This document shows, one piece after another, positions 1-6,865 of a DNA stretch of 15,987 nucleotides (positions are counted from its first letter, which is position 1; every line of letters starts with the position of its first letter). A model generated the notes under the pieces. That model ran no database searches and had not been told where the DNA came from. It saw only the letters and a list, made by a program, of their open reading frames with translations. The stretch comes from Anaerolineales bacterium UBA4826. GTDB lineage: Bacteria > Chloroflexota > Anaerolineae > UBA4142. The translations under genes were made by a program, and so were the position numbers. Location of the stretch: the NCBI GenBank assembly GCA_002400365.1, contig DHFK01000067.1:3052-19038 (forward strand). The letters run 5' to 3'.

Positions 1-89
1 AGACGCCACGCGCGTTTTCTCGACAATTTCTGACGGTCTAACCAGAGAACGAGTTTCTGATCTGCCTCTCCCACAACCTGCTAGTCGTC

Positions 90-129
90 AAAAACCAGGT
101 TTCTCCCCTTCGGGAAAAACCTGGTTTCT
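90..129 (-). terminator. Long hairpin downstream of alr, putative terminator/repeat
   Basis: AAAAACCAGGTTTCTCCC (90-107) pairs with GGGAAAAACCTGGTTTCT (112-129) across a 4-base loop with two mismatches. Read on the minus strand it ends GGTTTTTG, 72 bases after the alr stop, so it could end the operon, although much of the T-run is within the stem. It belongs to the same repeat family as 6796-6858. Confidence 0.6.
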
Positions 130-200
130 GCATAGTGCTCCCCAACGCGGGGTCAACCCTACCACCTGCGCTAGCAAGCCGCCATCTACGGTGAGCGCGG

Positions 201-1352
201 CTACACGTACCTCCGCTCTACCCGCGCGCTGATCGTCGCCACGGTTTCATAGTTGTTCGTTCCCAATTTGGCGGCGACTTGTTCTGCGCGAATTTCCTCG
301 GTCCCTTGCTTGCCGATCAGCACGACCTCGTCCCCGGCTTGCACGCCCTCGATATCCGTCACGTCAACCATCGTCTGGTCCATGCACACGCGCCCGACGA
401 TCGGCGCGCGCTTGCCGCGCACGAGCACCTCTCCATAGTTGGTCGGCGTGCGGCGGAAGCCATCCGCGTAACCGACCGTCAACACCGCGAGGCGCGTCGC
501 GCGCTCGGTCCGAAATGCGCAGCCGTAACTGACGTACGTGCCGGCTGGCACTTGCTTCACCAGCGCAATCTGGGTTTTGAACGACAGCGCCGGAATGAAA
601 TCGGGCGGGCGCGGCACTTGCGGCGATGGGTCGAGTCCGCAAATCAAGATGCCGCTGCGAACAAGATTGAAACGCGCTGCTGCCAGGTTCAACGTCGCCG
701 GGCTGTTCGCGCAGTGACGATAGCGCACCCGAATGCCGGCTTGCTCTAGCGCGGCGATCACCGCACGAAAGCGCGCTAACTGCTGCTGCGTGTACGCGTT
801 TCCCCAGCCGACGATGCCATGCGCGTCCGGCGTGTCCGCCATCGCAAAATGCGTAAACACGCCTTCGATTTCTACGTTCGGCAGGTCGCGCACCGCGCGC
901 GCGAAATCGAGCGCGTGGTCAGGCAGTACGCCGAGGCGCGCCATCCCGGTGTCCACTTTGACGTGCACGCGCGCGCGGACATTCAACTCGCGCGCCGCGT
1001 CAGAGATCGCGCGCGCGGCATCCATCGAAAAGATCGTGAGGGTGAGATTGTGCGCGATGCCGGCGCGCGCCCACTGCGGTTGCGTTGGTCCCACTACCAG
1101 GATCGGCGCGATGATGCCGGCGCGGCGCAATTCCACTCCTTCGCCGATCGCGTACACGCCCAGCCATCGCGCGCCGCCGCGCAGCGCCGCGCGCGACACC
1201 TCGACCGCGCCGTGTCCGTACGCATTCGCCTTGACCATCGCCATCAGTTCCGCTGGCGCGGCAATTTCGGCAAGCCGTCGCGCGTTGTGTTCGATCGCGC
1301 CGAGATTCACTTCCACCCAGGCGGGACGGAACGGTACGGCATCGGACGACAT
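201..1352 (-). CDS. alr: Alanine racemase (PLP-dependent)
   Basis: Interconverts L- and D-alanine in the cytoplasm, supplying D-Ala for peptidoglycan. The 383-residue product has the usual family length. Seen motifs: MVKANAYGHG with the PLP lysine K41, VKVDTGMARLG (R139), HCANSPAT, VRSGILICGL, the catalytic-tyrosine motif VSYG (Y276), GYADGF, and GRVCMDQTMVDVT near 320-332. The frame stays open upstream into livF, but ATG at 1350-1352 is chosen because AAGGAAG lies 5 bases before it and the next residues begin the conserved N-terminus. That Shine-Dalgarno overlaps the livF stop codon, so alr should be translationally coupled to the amino-acid importer. This is an unusual neighbour for alr; whether it serves the cell wall or racemises imported amino acid is open. 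Family assignment is very secure. Confidence 0.97.
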   Translation of the reverse strand: MSSDAVPFRPAWVEVNLGAIEHNARRLAEIAAPAELMAMVKANAYGHGAVEVSRAALRGGARWLGVYAIGEGVELRRAGIIAPILVVGPTQPQWARAGIAHNLTLTIFSMDAARAISDAARELNVRARVHVKVDTGMARLGVLPDHALDFARAVRDLPNVEIEGVFTHFAMADTPDAHGIVGWGNAYTQQQLARFRAVIAALEQAGIRVRYRHCANSPATLNLAAARFNLVRSGILICGLDPSPQVPRPPDFIPALSFKTQIALVKQVPAGTYVSYGCAFRTERATRLAVLTVGYADGFRRTPTNYGEVLVRGKRAPIVGRVCMDQTMVDVTDIEGVQAGDEVVLIGKQGTEEIRAEQVAAKLGTNNYETVATISARVERRYV

Positions 1353-1357
1353 TCCGT

Positions 1358-1365
1358 CTTCCTTA
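1358..1365 (-). promoter_or_regulatory. alr Shine-Dalgarno overlapping livF stop
   Basis: On the minus strand TAAGGAAG contains both the livF stop TAA (1365-1363) and the AAGGAAG ribosome site for alr, with the alr ATG at 1352-1350. The overlap decides the alr start and implies translational coupling of the two genes. Confidence 0.8.
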
Positions 1366-2076
1366 CGATTCGCCCAGGTACGCCTTGCGCACCATCTCGT
1401 TCTCGGCGAGATGGGTGGCGGTGTCGTGCAACACGATACGACCGGTCTGCAGCACATAGCCCCGGCTGGCGACCTGGAGCGCCATCAAGGCATTCTGCTC
1501 GACCAAAAGAATCGGCGTGCCTTGCGCGTGAATATCCTGAATGATCTGAAAGATCGTTTCCACCAGAACCGGCGACAGTCCCATGCTGGGTTCGTCGAGG
1601 AGCAAGATGCGCGGGCGCGACATCAAGGCGCGACCGATGGCTAACATCTGCTGCTCGCCGCCGGAAAGTGTGCCGCCTTGCTGAGTGCGTCGCTCCTTCA
1701 GGCGGGGAAAGAGACCAAAGACGCGTTCCATGTCTTCCTGGACGCCCGCCTTGTCCGAGCGGTGAAACGCGCCCATTTCCAGATTTTCGACCGTGGTCAA
1801 GCGCGGAAAGATTCGCCGTCCTTCCGGCGCCTGACAAATACCCATGGCGACAATCTCGTGCGCGGGGGCGTGGTCTATCCGACGACCTTCCAGAGTTATG
1901 GTTCCCTCTTTGGGATGCAGCACGCCGGAGATCGTTTTGAGCGTGGTGCTTTTGCCAGCGCCATTAGAGCCGATGAGACTGACGATCTCGCCCTTGTCCA
2001 CAGTGATCGAGATGCCTTTGAGGGCGTGGATATTGCCATAGTAGGTGTGGATGTTAGCCAGTTCGAGAAGCGCCAT
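1363..2076 (-). CDS. livF: Branched-chain amino acid ABC transporter ATPase LivF
   Basis: Second ATPase of a HAAT/Liv importer, acting on the inner face of the membrane with LivG. At 237 residues it has normal LivF length. Walker A is GSNGAGKS (36-43), the ABC signature is LSGGEQQ (137-143) and Walker B is RILLLDEP (156-163). The switch region reads LLVEQNA (190-196), as is usual for LivF, where LivG has a histidine. The start ATG lies 3 bases after the livG stop (TAGACGATG), and GGGGAG inside the livG tail serves as ribosome site. It is followed tightly by alr. Family and subunit identity are secure; the transported amino acid cannot be read from the ATPase. Confidence 0.96.
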   Translation of the reverse strand: MALLELANIHTYYGNIHALKGISITVDKGEIVSLIGSNGAGKSTTLKTISGVLHPKEGTITLEGRRIDHAPAHEIVAMGICQAPEGRRIFPRLTTVENLEMGAFHRSDKAGVQEDMERVFGLFPRLKERRTQQGGTLSGGEQQMLAIGRALMSRPRILLLDEPSMGLSPVLVETIFQIIQDIHAQGTPILLVEQNALMALQVASRGYVLQTGRIVLHDTATHLAENEMVRKAYLGES

Positions 2077-2079
2077 CGT

Positions 2080-2916
2080 CTATCTCCCCGTCCCCGCGGC
2101 TGCCTGTTTGCCCAAAAGGGCGCTCGCGTTCTTCGTCCCCTTCAAGCCGGTCACTACGCCCTTGCCCAAATACGCTTCGATGACCTTGGGGTCGGCGCGC
2201 ACTTGGTCCGGCGTGCCCTCGGCAATCTTCGCGCCATAGTCCAAGACGGTGATGCGCTCGGAGATGCCCATCACCACTTTCATGTCGTGTTCGATCAGCA
2301 GAATGGTAATGCCCAGTTCGTCGCGCAAACGCTTGATCAACGCCATCGCGTCCACGGTCTCCTGGGGATTCATGCCGGCGGTCGGTTCATCCAGAAGTAA
2401 AAGTTTGGGGTCGGTGGCAAGCGCGCGCGCGATCTCCAAGCGTCGCTGCAAGCCATAGGGCAAATTCTTGGCGAGTGTTTCGCCCTGACCGCCCAAGCCC
2501 ACGTAGGTCAAGAGTTCCTGGGCGCGCGCCCGCGCCTTGACTTCTTCCTCCCGCACCGTTGGGGGCCGCAGCAGCGCGCCCGCCCAGCCGGCTTTCAGGC
2601 GACAGTTCAAGCCGACCAGCACATTTTCCAACGCGGTCATATTGGCGAACAGGCGAATATTCTGAAAGGTGCGCCCGATGCCTTGGATTGTCACCCGGTT
2701 GGGACGCAGTCCGCCGATCTCCTTGTCTTCGAAGAGCAAGCGCCCCGACGTTGGCTTGTACAGTCCAGAGACCATGTTGAAAAAAGTGGTTTTGCCCGCG
2801 CCGTTCGGTCCGATGAGACTGGCGATCATGCCTTGCTCGATCATCAAGTCCAGGTCGCTGACGGCGGTGAGTCCGCCAAAGTGCTTGCTAATTTTTTGGG
2901 CTTGCAATAGCGCCAT
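2080..2916 (-). CDS. livG: Branched-chain amino acid ABC transporter ATPase LivG
   Basis: First ATPase of the Liv-type importer, 278 residues. Walker A is GPNGAGKT (36-43), the Q-loop region is FQNIRLF (84-90), the signature helix is LPYGLQRRLEIARAL (152-166), Walker B is KLLLLDEP (171-178) and the switch is IEHDM (208-212), all LivG-like. The frame opens 12 codons further upstream, but ATG at 2914-2916 has AGGAG about 8-9 bases before it and the upstream codons run into a palindromic repeat, so the shorter start is preferred. About 28 residues after 250 form a poorly conserved Lys/Ala/Gly-rich tail beyond the usual YLG ending. It lies between livM (60 bases upstream, with the palindrome in the gap) and livF. 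Confidence 0.95.
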   Translation of the reverse strand: MALLQAQKISKHFGGLTAVSDLDLMIEQGMIASLIGPNGAGKTTFFNMVSGLYKPTSGRLLFEDKEIGGLRPNRVTIQGIGRTFQNIRLFANMTALENVLVGLNCRLKAGWAGALLRPPTVREEEVKARARAQELLTYVGLGGQGETLAKNLPYGLQRRLEIARALATDPKLLLLDEPTAGMNPQETVDAMALIKRLRDELGITILLIEHDMKVVMGISERITVLDYGAKIAEGTPDQVRADPKVIEAYLGKGVVTGLKGTKNASALLGKQAAAGTGR

Positions 2917-2935
2917 GGATTTCTCTCCTGGAAAT

Positions 2936-2963
2936 GTAGGACAAATTTCCAAATTTGTCCTAC
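2936..2963. repeat. Perfect 28-bp palindrome in the livM-livG gap
   Basis: GTAGGACAAATTT (2936-2948), CC, then its exact reverse complement (2951-2963). No U-tract follows on the minus strand, so it is not a classic terminator. It could be a cruciform or mRNA hairpin that stabilises or trims the operon transcript. The motif GTAGGACA recurs at 12641 beside the repeat inside tilS, suggesting a dispersed repeat family. Confidence 0.85.
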
Positions 2964-2976
2964 GGCATTCCCATTT

Positions 2977-4122
2977 TCATCCGATTGTCTCTGCCGTCTT
3001 GCTTTCCTCCGCCGCGTGGAGTTCGGCGCGGCGCGCGGCGCTGGGGAAGAGGCCTTCGGGCTTGAGCACCATGATGATGACCATCGCCAAGCCGAAGAAG
3101 AACCAGCGCCAGAGGGAGAGGTCAACCGTCGCCAATTGGGCGATATGCAAGGTTTGACCGACGCCGCGCGCGATCAGCGTGGTTTGCGTCAACAGCACGC
3201 GGTCGAAGAGTTGGATCAACATTCCGCCGATCACGACCCCTTTGATGTTGCCCATGCCGCCCAGGATGACCATGCACAAGATCATGATGGACAGGTTGAA
3301 CTTGAACAACTCGGGGAAAATGGCTTGGAGTTTCGCCGCGTAGAATGCGCCTGAGAATCCTGAGAAGGAAGCGCCCAGGGCGAACGCCAGCAATTTCGTC
3401 TTGATCGGATCAACACCCATGCAATCGGCGGCGGTCTCGTCTTCGCGCAGCGCCATCCAGGCGCGACCCAAACGGGAATCCTGCAAACGTACGTTGGCGA
3501 AGATGACAAAGGCAGCGATGAGCAGGATCAGGTAGTACCAGGGTGTGGGATCAAAACCAAATTCAAAACTGCCGATCCACGGACGCCCCACCGGGTTAAG
3601 TCCCTGCACGCCGTTAGTCAGATTAAAGTTTTCCATCAGTCGCCAGGGACCGATGCTGAGCGTCTGATTGCCCAGGTTGCGCATGACGATCGGCACGATC
3701 TCGCCAAAAGCCAGCGTAACGATGGCTAGGTAATCGCCACGCAGGCGCAGGGTCGGGGTGCCGATGACGATGCCGCACAACGCCGCCACGATGACGGCTG
3801 CCCAGATGACGATCCAAAAGTTGAATTCCAATCCGTGCGGCGGCCAGGTGAGGATGCCGGTCGTATACGCGCCGATCGCAAAGAACGCGGCATAGCCCAG
3901 GTCGAGCAAGCCGGCGTAACCCACCACGATGTTGAGACCGAGCGCGAGGATGACCAGCACCAGCACGTCGGTGACATCGTTGAGGGTTTGCCACTTCATG
4001 CTCTTGTCCACCGCCGGAAAGACCAGGAGGAGCAAGATCGCAATGCCCCCGGTAATGATCGTGCGTTGCCTGGCTGGCAACGCCCGCCAGGGCGCGGTTA
4101 TGGATTGCCAGATTTGGCGCAT
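2977..4122 (-). CDS. livM: Branched-chain amino acid ABC transporter permease LivM
   Basis: Integral-membrane permease of the Liv importer, 381 residues. A hydrophobic segment at 21-36 is followed by the conserved block LGLNIVVGYAGLLDLGYAAF (61-80), LRLRGDYLAIVTLAFGEI (125-142), the cytoplasmic coupling loop GRAWMALREDETAADCMGVD (219-238) and ILGGMGNIKGVVIGG (286-300). The last 25 residues are a charged cytoplasmic tail rich in Ala and Glu. The ATG is 9 bases after the livH stop, with TAGGGGG just upstream acting as ribosome site and overlapping that stop. It pairs with LivH to form the membrane channel. Confidence 0.95.
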   Translation of the reverse strand: MRQIWQSITAPWRALPARQRTIITGGIAILLLLVFPAVDKSMKWQTLNDVTDVLVLVILALGLNIVVGYAGLLDLGYAAFFAIGAYTTGILTWPPHGLEFNFWIVIWAAVIVAALCGIVIGTPTLRLRGDYLAIVTLAFGEIVPIVMRNLGNQTLSIGPWRLMENFNLTNGVQGLNPVGRPWIGSFEFGFDPTPWYYLILLIAAFVIFANVRLQDSRLGRAWMALREDETAADCMGVDPIKTKLLAFALGASFSGFSGAFYAAKLQAIFPELFKFNLSIMILCMVILGGMGNIKGVVIGGMLIQLFDRVLLTQTTLIARGVGQTLHIAQLATVDLSLWRWFFFGLAMVIIMVLKPEGLFPSAARRAELHAAEESKTAETIG

Positions 4123-4131
4123 AGATGCCCC

Positions 4132-5070
4132 CTATGACTTTTCCGGCGTTCGTTCGCCGAGAAGCCCCGACGGCTTGAAAACCAGCACCAGGATCAGCGT
4201 GGTAAAGACGATGGCGCGCGTCCATTCGGGCGAGAGGTATTGATCGCTGATGGCGTTGAGAAAGCCAATGACATAGCCGCCCAGCATCGCCCCGGTGACA
4301 TTGCCGATGCCTCCCAGGACGGCGGAGGTGAACGCCAGCAACCCGGCGTCAAAGCCCATGAGGTAACGCCCGGTGTTCAGGTAGAGACCCACCATCATGC
4401 CGGCTGCGCCCGCCAATGCGCCGCCGATGAAAAAGGTCGTGCGGATCACATTCTCCACGTTGATGCCCATCAACGCCGCCGCCTCGCGATCTTGCGCGGT
4501 CGCGCGCATCGCCTTGCCCATCTTGGTCCGCCGGATAAAGAGGGTCAGGACGACCATCAGGGGTATGGTCACGCCCATCAGAAAGACATCTTTGGTGGTG
4601 AAAAGCACCATCGTGTTCAAGCCGAACAGCCCGTTGGGAATATCGAATGCCGGGAAGATGTCCGGGTACAGAATCTGGCTGGGACCCTTCCAGATCATCC
4701 CCAGGTTCTCCAGCATGAAGGACATGCCGACGGCGGTGATCAGCGGTGCCAGGCGCGGGGCGCGTCGCAGCGGTTTGTAGGCGATGCGATCTATCGTCAT
4801 GTTGATCAACCCGGTGCAAAGCATGGTCACCAGCATCACGCCAAAGATCACGACCCACAATTGCCAGCCGCCCAGGGTGCCCCGCACACCCAAAAAGCCC
4901 AGGAAGGTGAGGGAGATCATAAAGCCCAGCATGTACACGTCGCCGTGAGCAAAGTTGATCAACTCGATGATGCCATAGACCATGGTATAGCCCAGAGCGA
5001 TAAGGGCGAGGTAAGAGCCGAGGGTGACGCCGTTAATGAGGAGTTGGATAAAAAGTTCGGATTGGGTCAT
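4132..5070 (-). CDS. livH: Branched-chain amino acid ABC transporter permease LivH
   Basis: Partner permease of LivM, 312 residues, predominantly hydrophobic. Conserved landmarks are NGVTLGSYLALIALGYTMVY (13-32), INFAHGDVYMLG (38-49), the coupling loop GKAMRATAQDREAAALMGIN (185-204) and AFTSAVLGGIGNVTGAMLGG (246-265). The ATG has AGGAG 6 bases upstream. It is the first permease gene after the receptor, separated by a repeat-filled gap of 299 bases; livM follows 9 bases after its stop. The order receptor-H-M-G-F is the standard one for this transporter family. Confidence 0.95.
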   Translation of the reverse strand: MTQSELFIQLLINGVTLGSYLALIALGYTMVYGIIELINFAHGDVYMLGFMISLTFLGFLGVRGTLGGWQLWVVIFGVMLVTMLCTGLINMTIDRIAYKPLRRAPRLAPLITAVGMSFMLENLGMIWKGPSQILYPDIFPAFDIPNGLFGLNTMVLFTTKDVFLMGVTIPLMVVLTLFIRRTKMGKAMRATAQDREAAALMGINVENVIRTTFFIGGALAGAAGMMVGLYLNTGRYLMGFDAGLLAFTSAVLGGIGNVTGAMLGGYVIGFLNAISDQYLSPEWTRAIVFTTLILVLVFKPSGLLGERTPEKS

Positions 5071-5090
5071 AATGCACTCCTGGGGATTTC

Positions 5091-5125
5091 AGATTGCGGA
5101 TTTCGGATTGCAGATTGCAGATTGG
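5091..5125. repeat. Heptamer array (AGATTGC type), left arm
   Basis: Five consecutive 7-base units of the form AGATTGC/GGATTGC/GGATTTC. They are inverted relative to the array at 5333-5362, making the ends of a roughly 270-base element. Confidence 0.8.
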
Positions 5126-5239
5126 GATCCCGGTTGGCGGGCAGTTGCACCGCGGTCCAGCATCTCGGCGGCGCAACTGCCGCGCAACTTTCGCTTGCAG
5201 ACTGTGATGCTAATTTGGCAATGTCACATTTCTTCTCTA

Positions 5240-5308
5240 CCACAGAGGACACAGGGAACACAGAGAGGAAGAATTAGATTTTCCCTGTGTTCTCTGTGCT
5301 CTCTGTGG
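5240..5308. repeat. CACAGAG-type inverted repeat
   Basis: The left arm (5240-5267) begins CCACAGAGGACACAGGGAAC; the right arm (5281-5308) is its imperfect reverse complement ending CTCTCTGTGG. The 13-base centre is AT-rich. It is nested within the heptamer-framed element. Confidence 0.8.
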
Positions 5309-5332
5309 CTAATCTGACATGGCCGAACTAGT

Positions 5333-5362
5333 CAATCCGCAATCTCAAATCTGCAATCTGCA
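5333..5362. repeat. Heptamer array (AGATTGC type), right arm
   Basis: Reads GCAATCT/CAAATCT/GCAATCT in the plus direction, the reverse complement of the units at 5091-5125. Lies just beyond the receptor stop codon. Confidence 0.75.
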
Positions 5363-5369
5363 CTAGCCC

Positions 5370-6683
5370 TTACTGGCACTTCATATCGCCGCTGATATTT
5401 TTCTGCCAGACGTACTTGCCATCCTTGAAGAGGAACCCGGACATGAGGTAGGTCGTCGGGTCGCCGTTCTCATCAAAGGTGATGTTCCCGGAAACGCCCG
5501 GCAGGTCCTTGGTGGCGCGCATCGCGTCCAGGACCGCCGCGCGCTTTGCCGTTACGTTGGTGGCAGCGTCGAGTTTAGGCGCGGCGCGTTTGATCGAATC
5601 CAGGATGACCAGCATGGCGTTGTAGGAGTAGATGGACCAGCCGATGGGGTCAGCATTGTACTTGGCTTTGTAGTTCTTGTAGAAATTCTTGCCCACATCG
5701 GTCGGCAGTTGATCCAGCGCCGGGCTGGCAAAGGTCACTAGCAGGTTGCCGTTGATGATCTCGGGCTTGACCGCCGCCGGCACAGCGTCGGTGTACATGG
5801 CGTCGTCGGAGAGCATCTTGACGCCGGCTTTGAAGAGACCCTGGGAGTCCATCTGTTGCAGGATCTGGGGACCGCCGGAATCCACCAAGCCGCCAAAGTA
5901 GACGACGTCGGCGCCGGAGGCTTTGACCTTGGTAAGCAGAGCGCGAAAGTCAATGTTCACCGACTCGATGCCTTCGTGGGCGGCGACTTCCAAACCGATC
6001 TCCTTGGCTTTTTTCTCAAAGACGTCGGCGATGCCCTTGCCGTACAGTTGGCGGTCGTCCAGGATATAGACCTTTTTAAAGCCCAGGCACTTTGCCCAAG
6101 CCGCGCCGGAGGCGCCCTGGAAATCATCCGCGCCAAAAGTGCGAAAGTAGTTGACCTTGCCGCTCGGGCGATAGATGTCCGGTTCGCCGGCGGCATAGCC
6201 CTTCTTGGTCAAACCAGGATAACTGTTTGCCGGGGTGATCTGCGCCATGCCGGCTTTGTTCGTCAGAGGCATCGAGATCTTTGCCGCGCCGGAGTTGTAG
6301 GTGCCAAAGTAGACCAGCGCTTGTTCGTCGGCGATGGCTTTCTGCGCGTTGTTCGCCTCTACCGTGCCGTCCCAGGAACCGGTCGTGGGCGAGGCGTCGT
6401 CCAGGAAGACGAGTTGGAGCGTGTAGCCGGCGACCTGGCTGTTGGCCTCATCGAGAGCCATCTTGGCGGCATTGAGCATTGCCGTGCCTTCGGGGATCAT
6501 AGAACCCTGCATGGGCCAACTAGCATAGAGCTTGATGACCTTGGCTGCCGCCGGCGGCTGCGTTGCCGCCGGGGCTGCGGTCGGCGGCGCCTGGGTCGGC
6601 GCGGCGGTGGGCGCGGCGCACGCGGCGAGGACGAAGAAGAGACTGACTAACGCGACCAGCGAAAGGACACGAAACGCGTTCAT
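5370..6683 (-). CDS. Liv/HAAT-type amino acid-binding lipoprotein
   Basis: Receptor of the importer, anchored outside the membrane. The 437-residue precursor has a lipoprotein signal peptide with lipobox LAAC (C22), then a low-complexity Ala/Pro/Thr/Gln linker (23-48), then a periplasmic-binding-protein type I domain. Within that domain KLYASWPMQG (51-60) opens the first lobe, YFGTYNSGAAKISMPLTNKA (125-144) is the ligand-site region, and GADVVYFGG (257-265) and GVSGNITFDENGD (396-408) are typical of LivJ/LivK-like proteins. A very strong AAAGGAGGAGG precedes the ATG by 8 bases, consistent with a receptor made in excess. The following livHMGF genes complete the transporter. The true ligand (branched-chain, other or beta-amino acid) cannot be decided from sequence alone. 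Confidence 0.93.
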   Translation of the reverse strand: MNAFRVLSLVALVSLFFVLAACAAPTAAPTQAPPTAAPAATQPPAAAKVIKLYASWPMQGSMIPEGTAMLNAAKMALDEANSQVAGYTLQLVFLDDASPTTGSWDGTVEANNAQKAIADEQALVYFGTYNSGAAKISMPLTNKAGMAQITPANSYPGLTKKGYAAGEPDIYRPSGKVNYFRTFGADDFQGASGAAWAKCLGFKKVYILDDRQLYGKGIADVFEKKAKEIGLEVAAHEGIESVNIDFRALLTKVKASGADVVYFGGLVDSGGPQILQQMDSQGLFKAGVKMLSDDAMYTDAVPAAVKPEIINGNLLVTFASPALDQLPTDVGKNFYKNYKAKYNADPIGWSIYSYNAMLVILDSIKRAAPKLDAATNVTAKRAAVLDAMRATKDLPGVSGNITFDENGDPTTYLMSGFLFKDGKYVWQKNISGDMKCQ

Positions 6684-6865
6684 GGTACGAACCTCCTCCT
6701 TTTCTGAAATGGACTGGACGTTGAACGTTGCTTCGGGCTGCCAACCCCTGGTTCTCTTTCTCTTTAGCGCGATCCCCCCTTCTGCTATCCGATTCGGAGA
6801 AACCTGTTTTCTCCCTAACTTTCACTCAAGACTTGCGAACGGAGAAAACGGGTTTCTGAACTATT
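6684..6865. other. Gap upstream of the receptor gene
   Basis: No gene or clear promoter seen. It contains the inverted repeat at 6796-6858 and the strong receptor ribosome site at its gene-proximal end. Confidence 0.6.
6796..6858. repeat. GAAACC-GTTTTCTCC inverted repeat
   Basis: GAAACCTGTTTTCTCC (6799-6814) is matched by GGAGAAAACGGGTTTC (6841-6856) in inverted orientation with one mismatch, 26 bases apart. Same family as the hairpin at 90-129 and the degenerate copy near 43-60. Confidence 0.75.

Larger units (their letters stand above)
5071..5369. other. Repeat-filled gap between receptor gene and livH
   Basis: No gene is supported here. The gap is framed by inverted heptamer arrays (5091-5125 and 5333-5362) with a second inverted repeat nested inside (5240-5308). 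On the minus strand this could fold into a large hairpin that adjusts receptor versus permease expression. I saw no convincing promoter. Confidence 0.7.

Noticed and set aside
1..200. RNA gene or coding end in the left margin
   Set aside because: Only AAACC-GGTTT repeat copies and the alr-side hairpin are seen; no cloverleaf and no supported frame.
4240..5277. Long plus-strand open frame opposite livH
   Set aside because: It is rich in His/Gln/Asp/Gly in a mirror-codon pattern, has no recognisable domain, and lies over a clear LivH on the other strand.
5091..5362. CRISPR array
   Set aside because: Units are 7 bases with no spacers of uniform length, and the arms are inverted rather than direct repeats.
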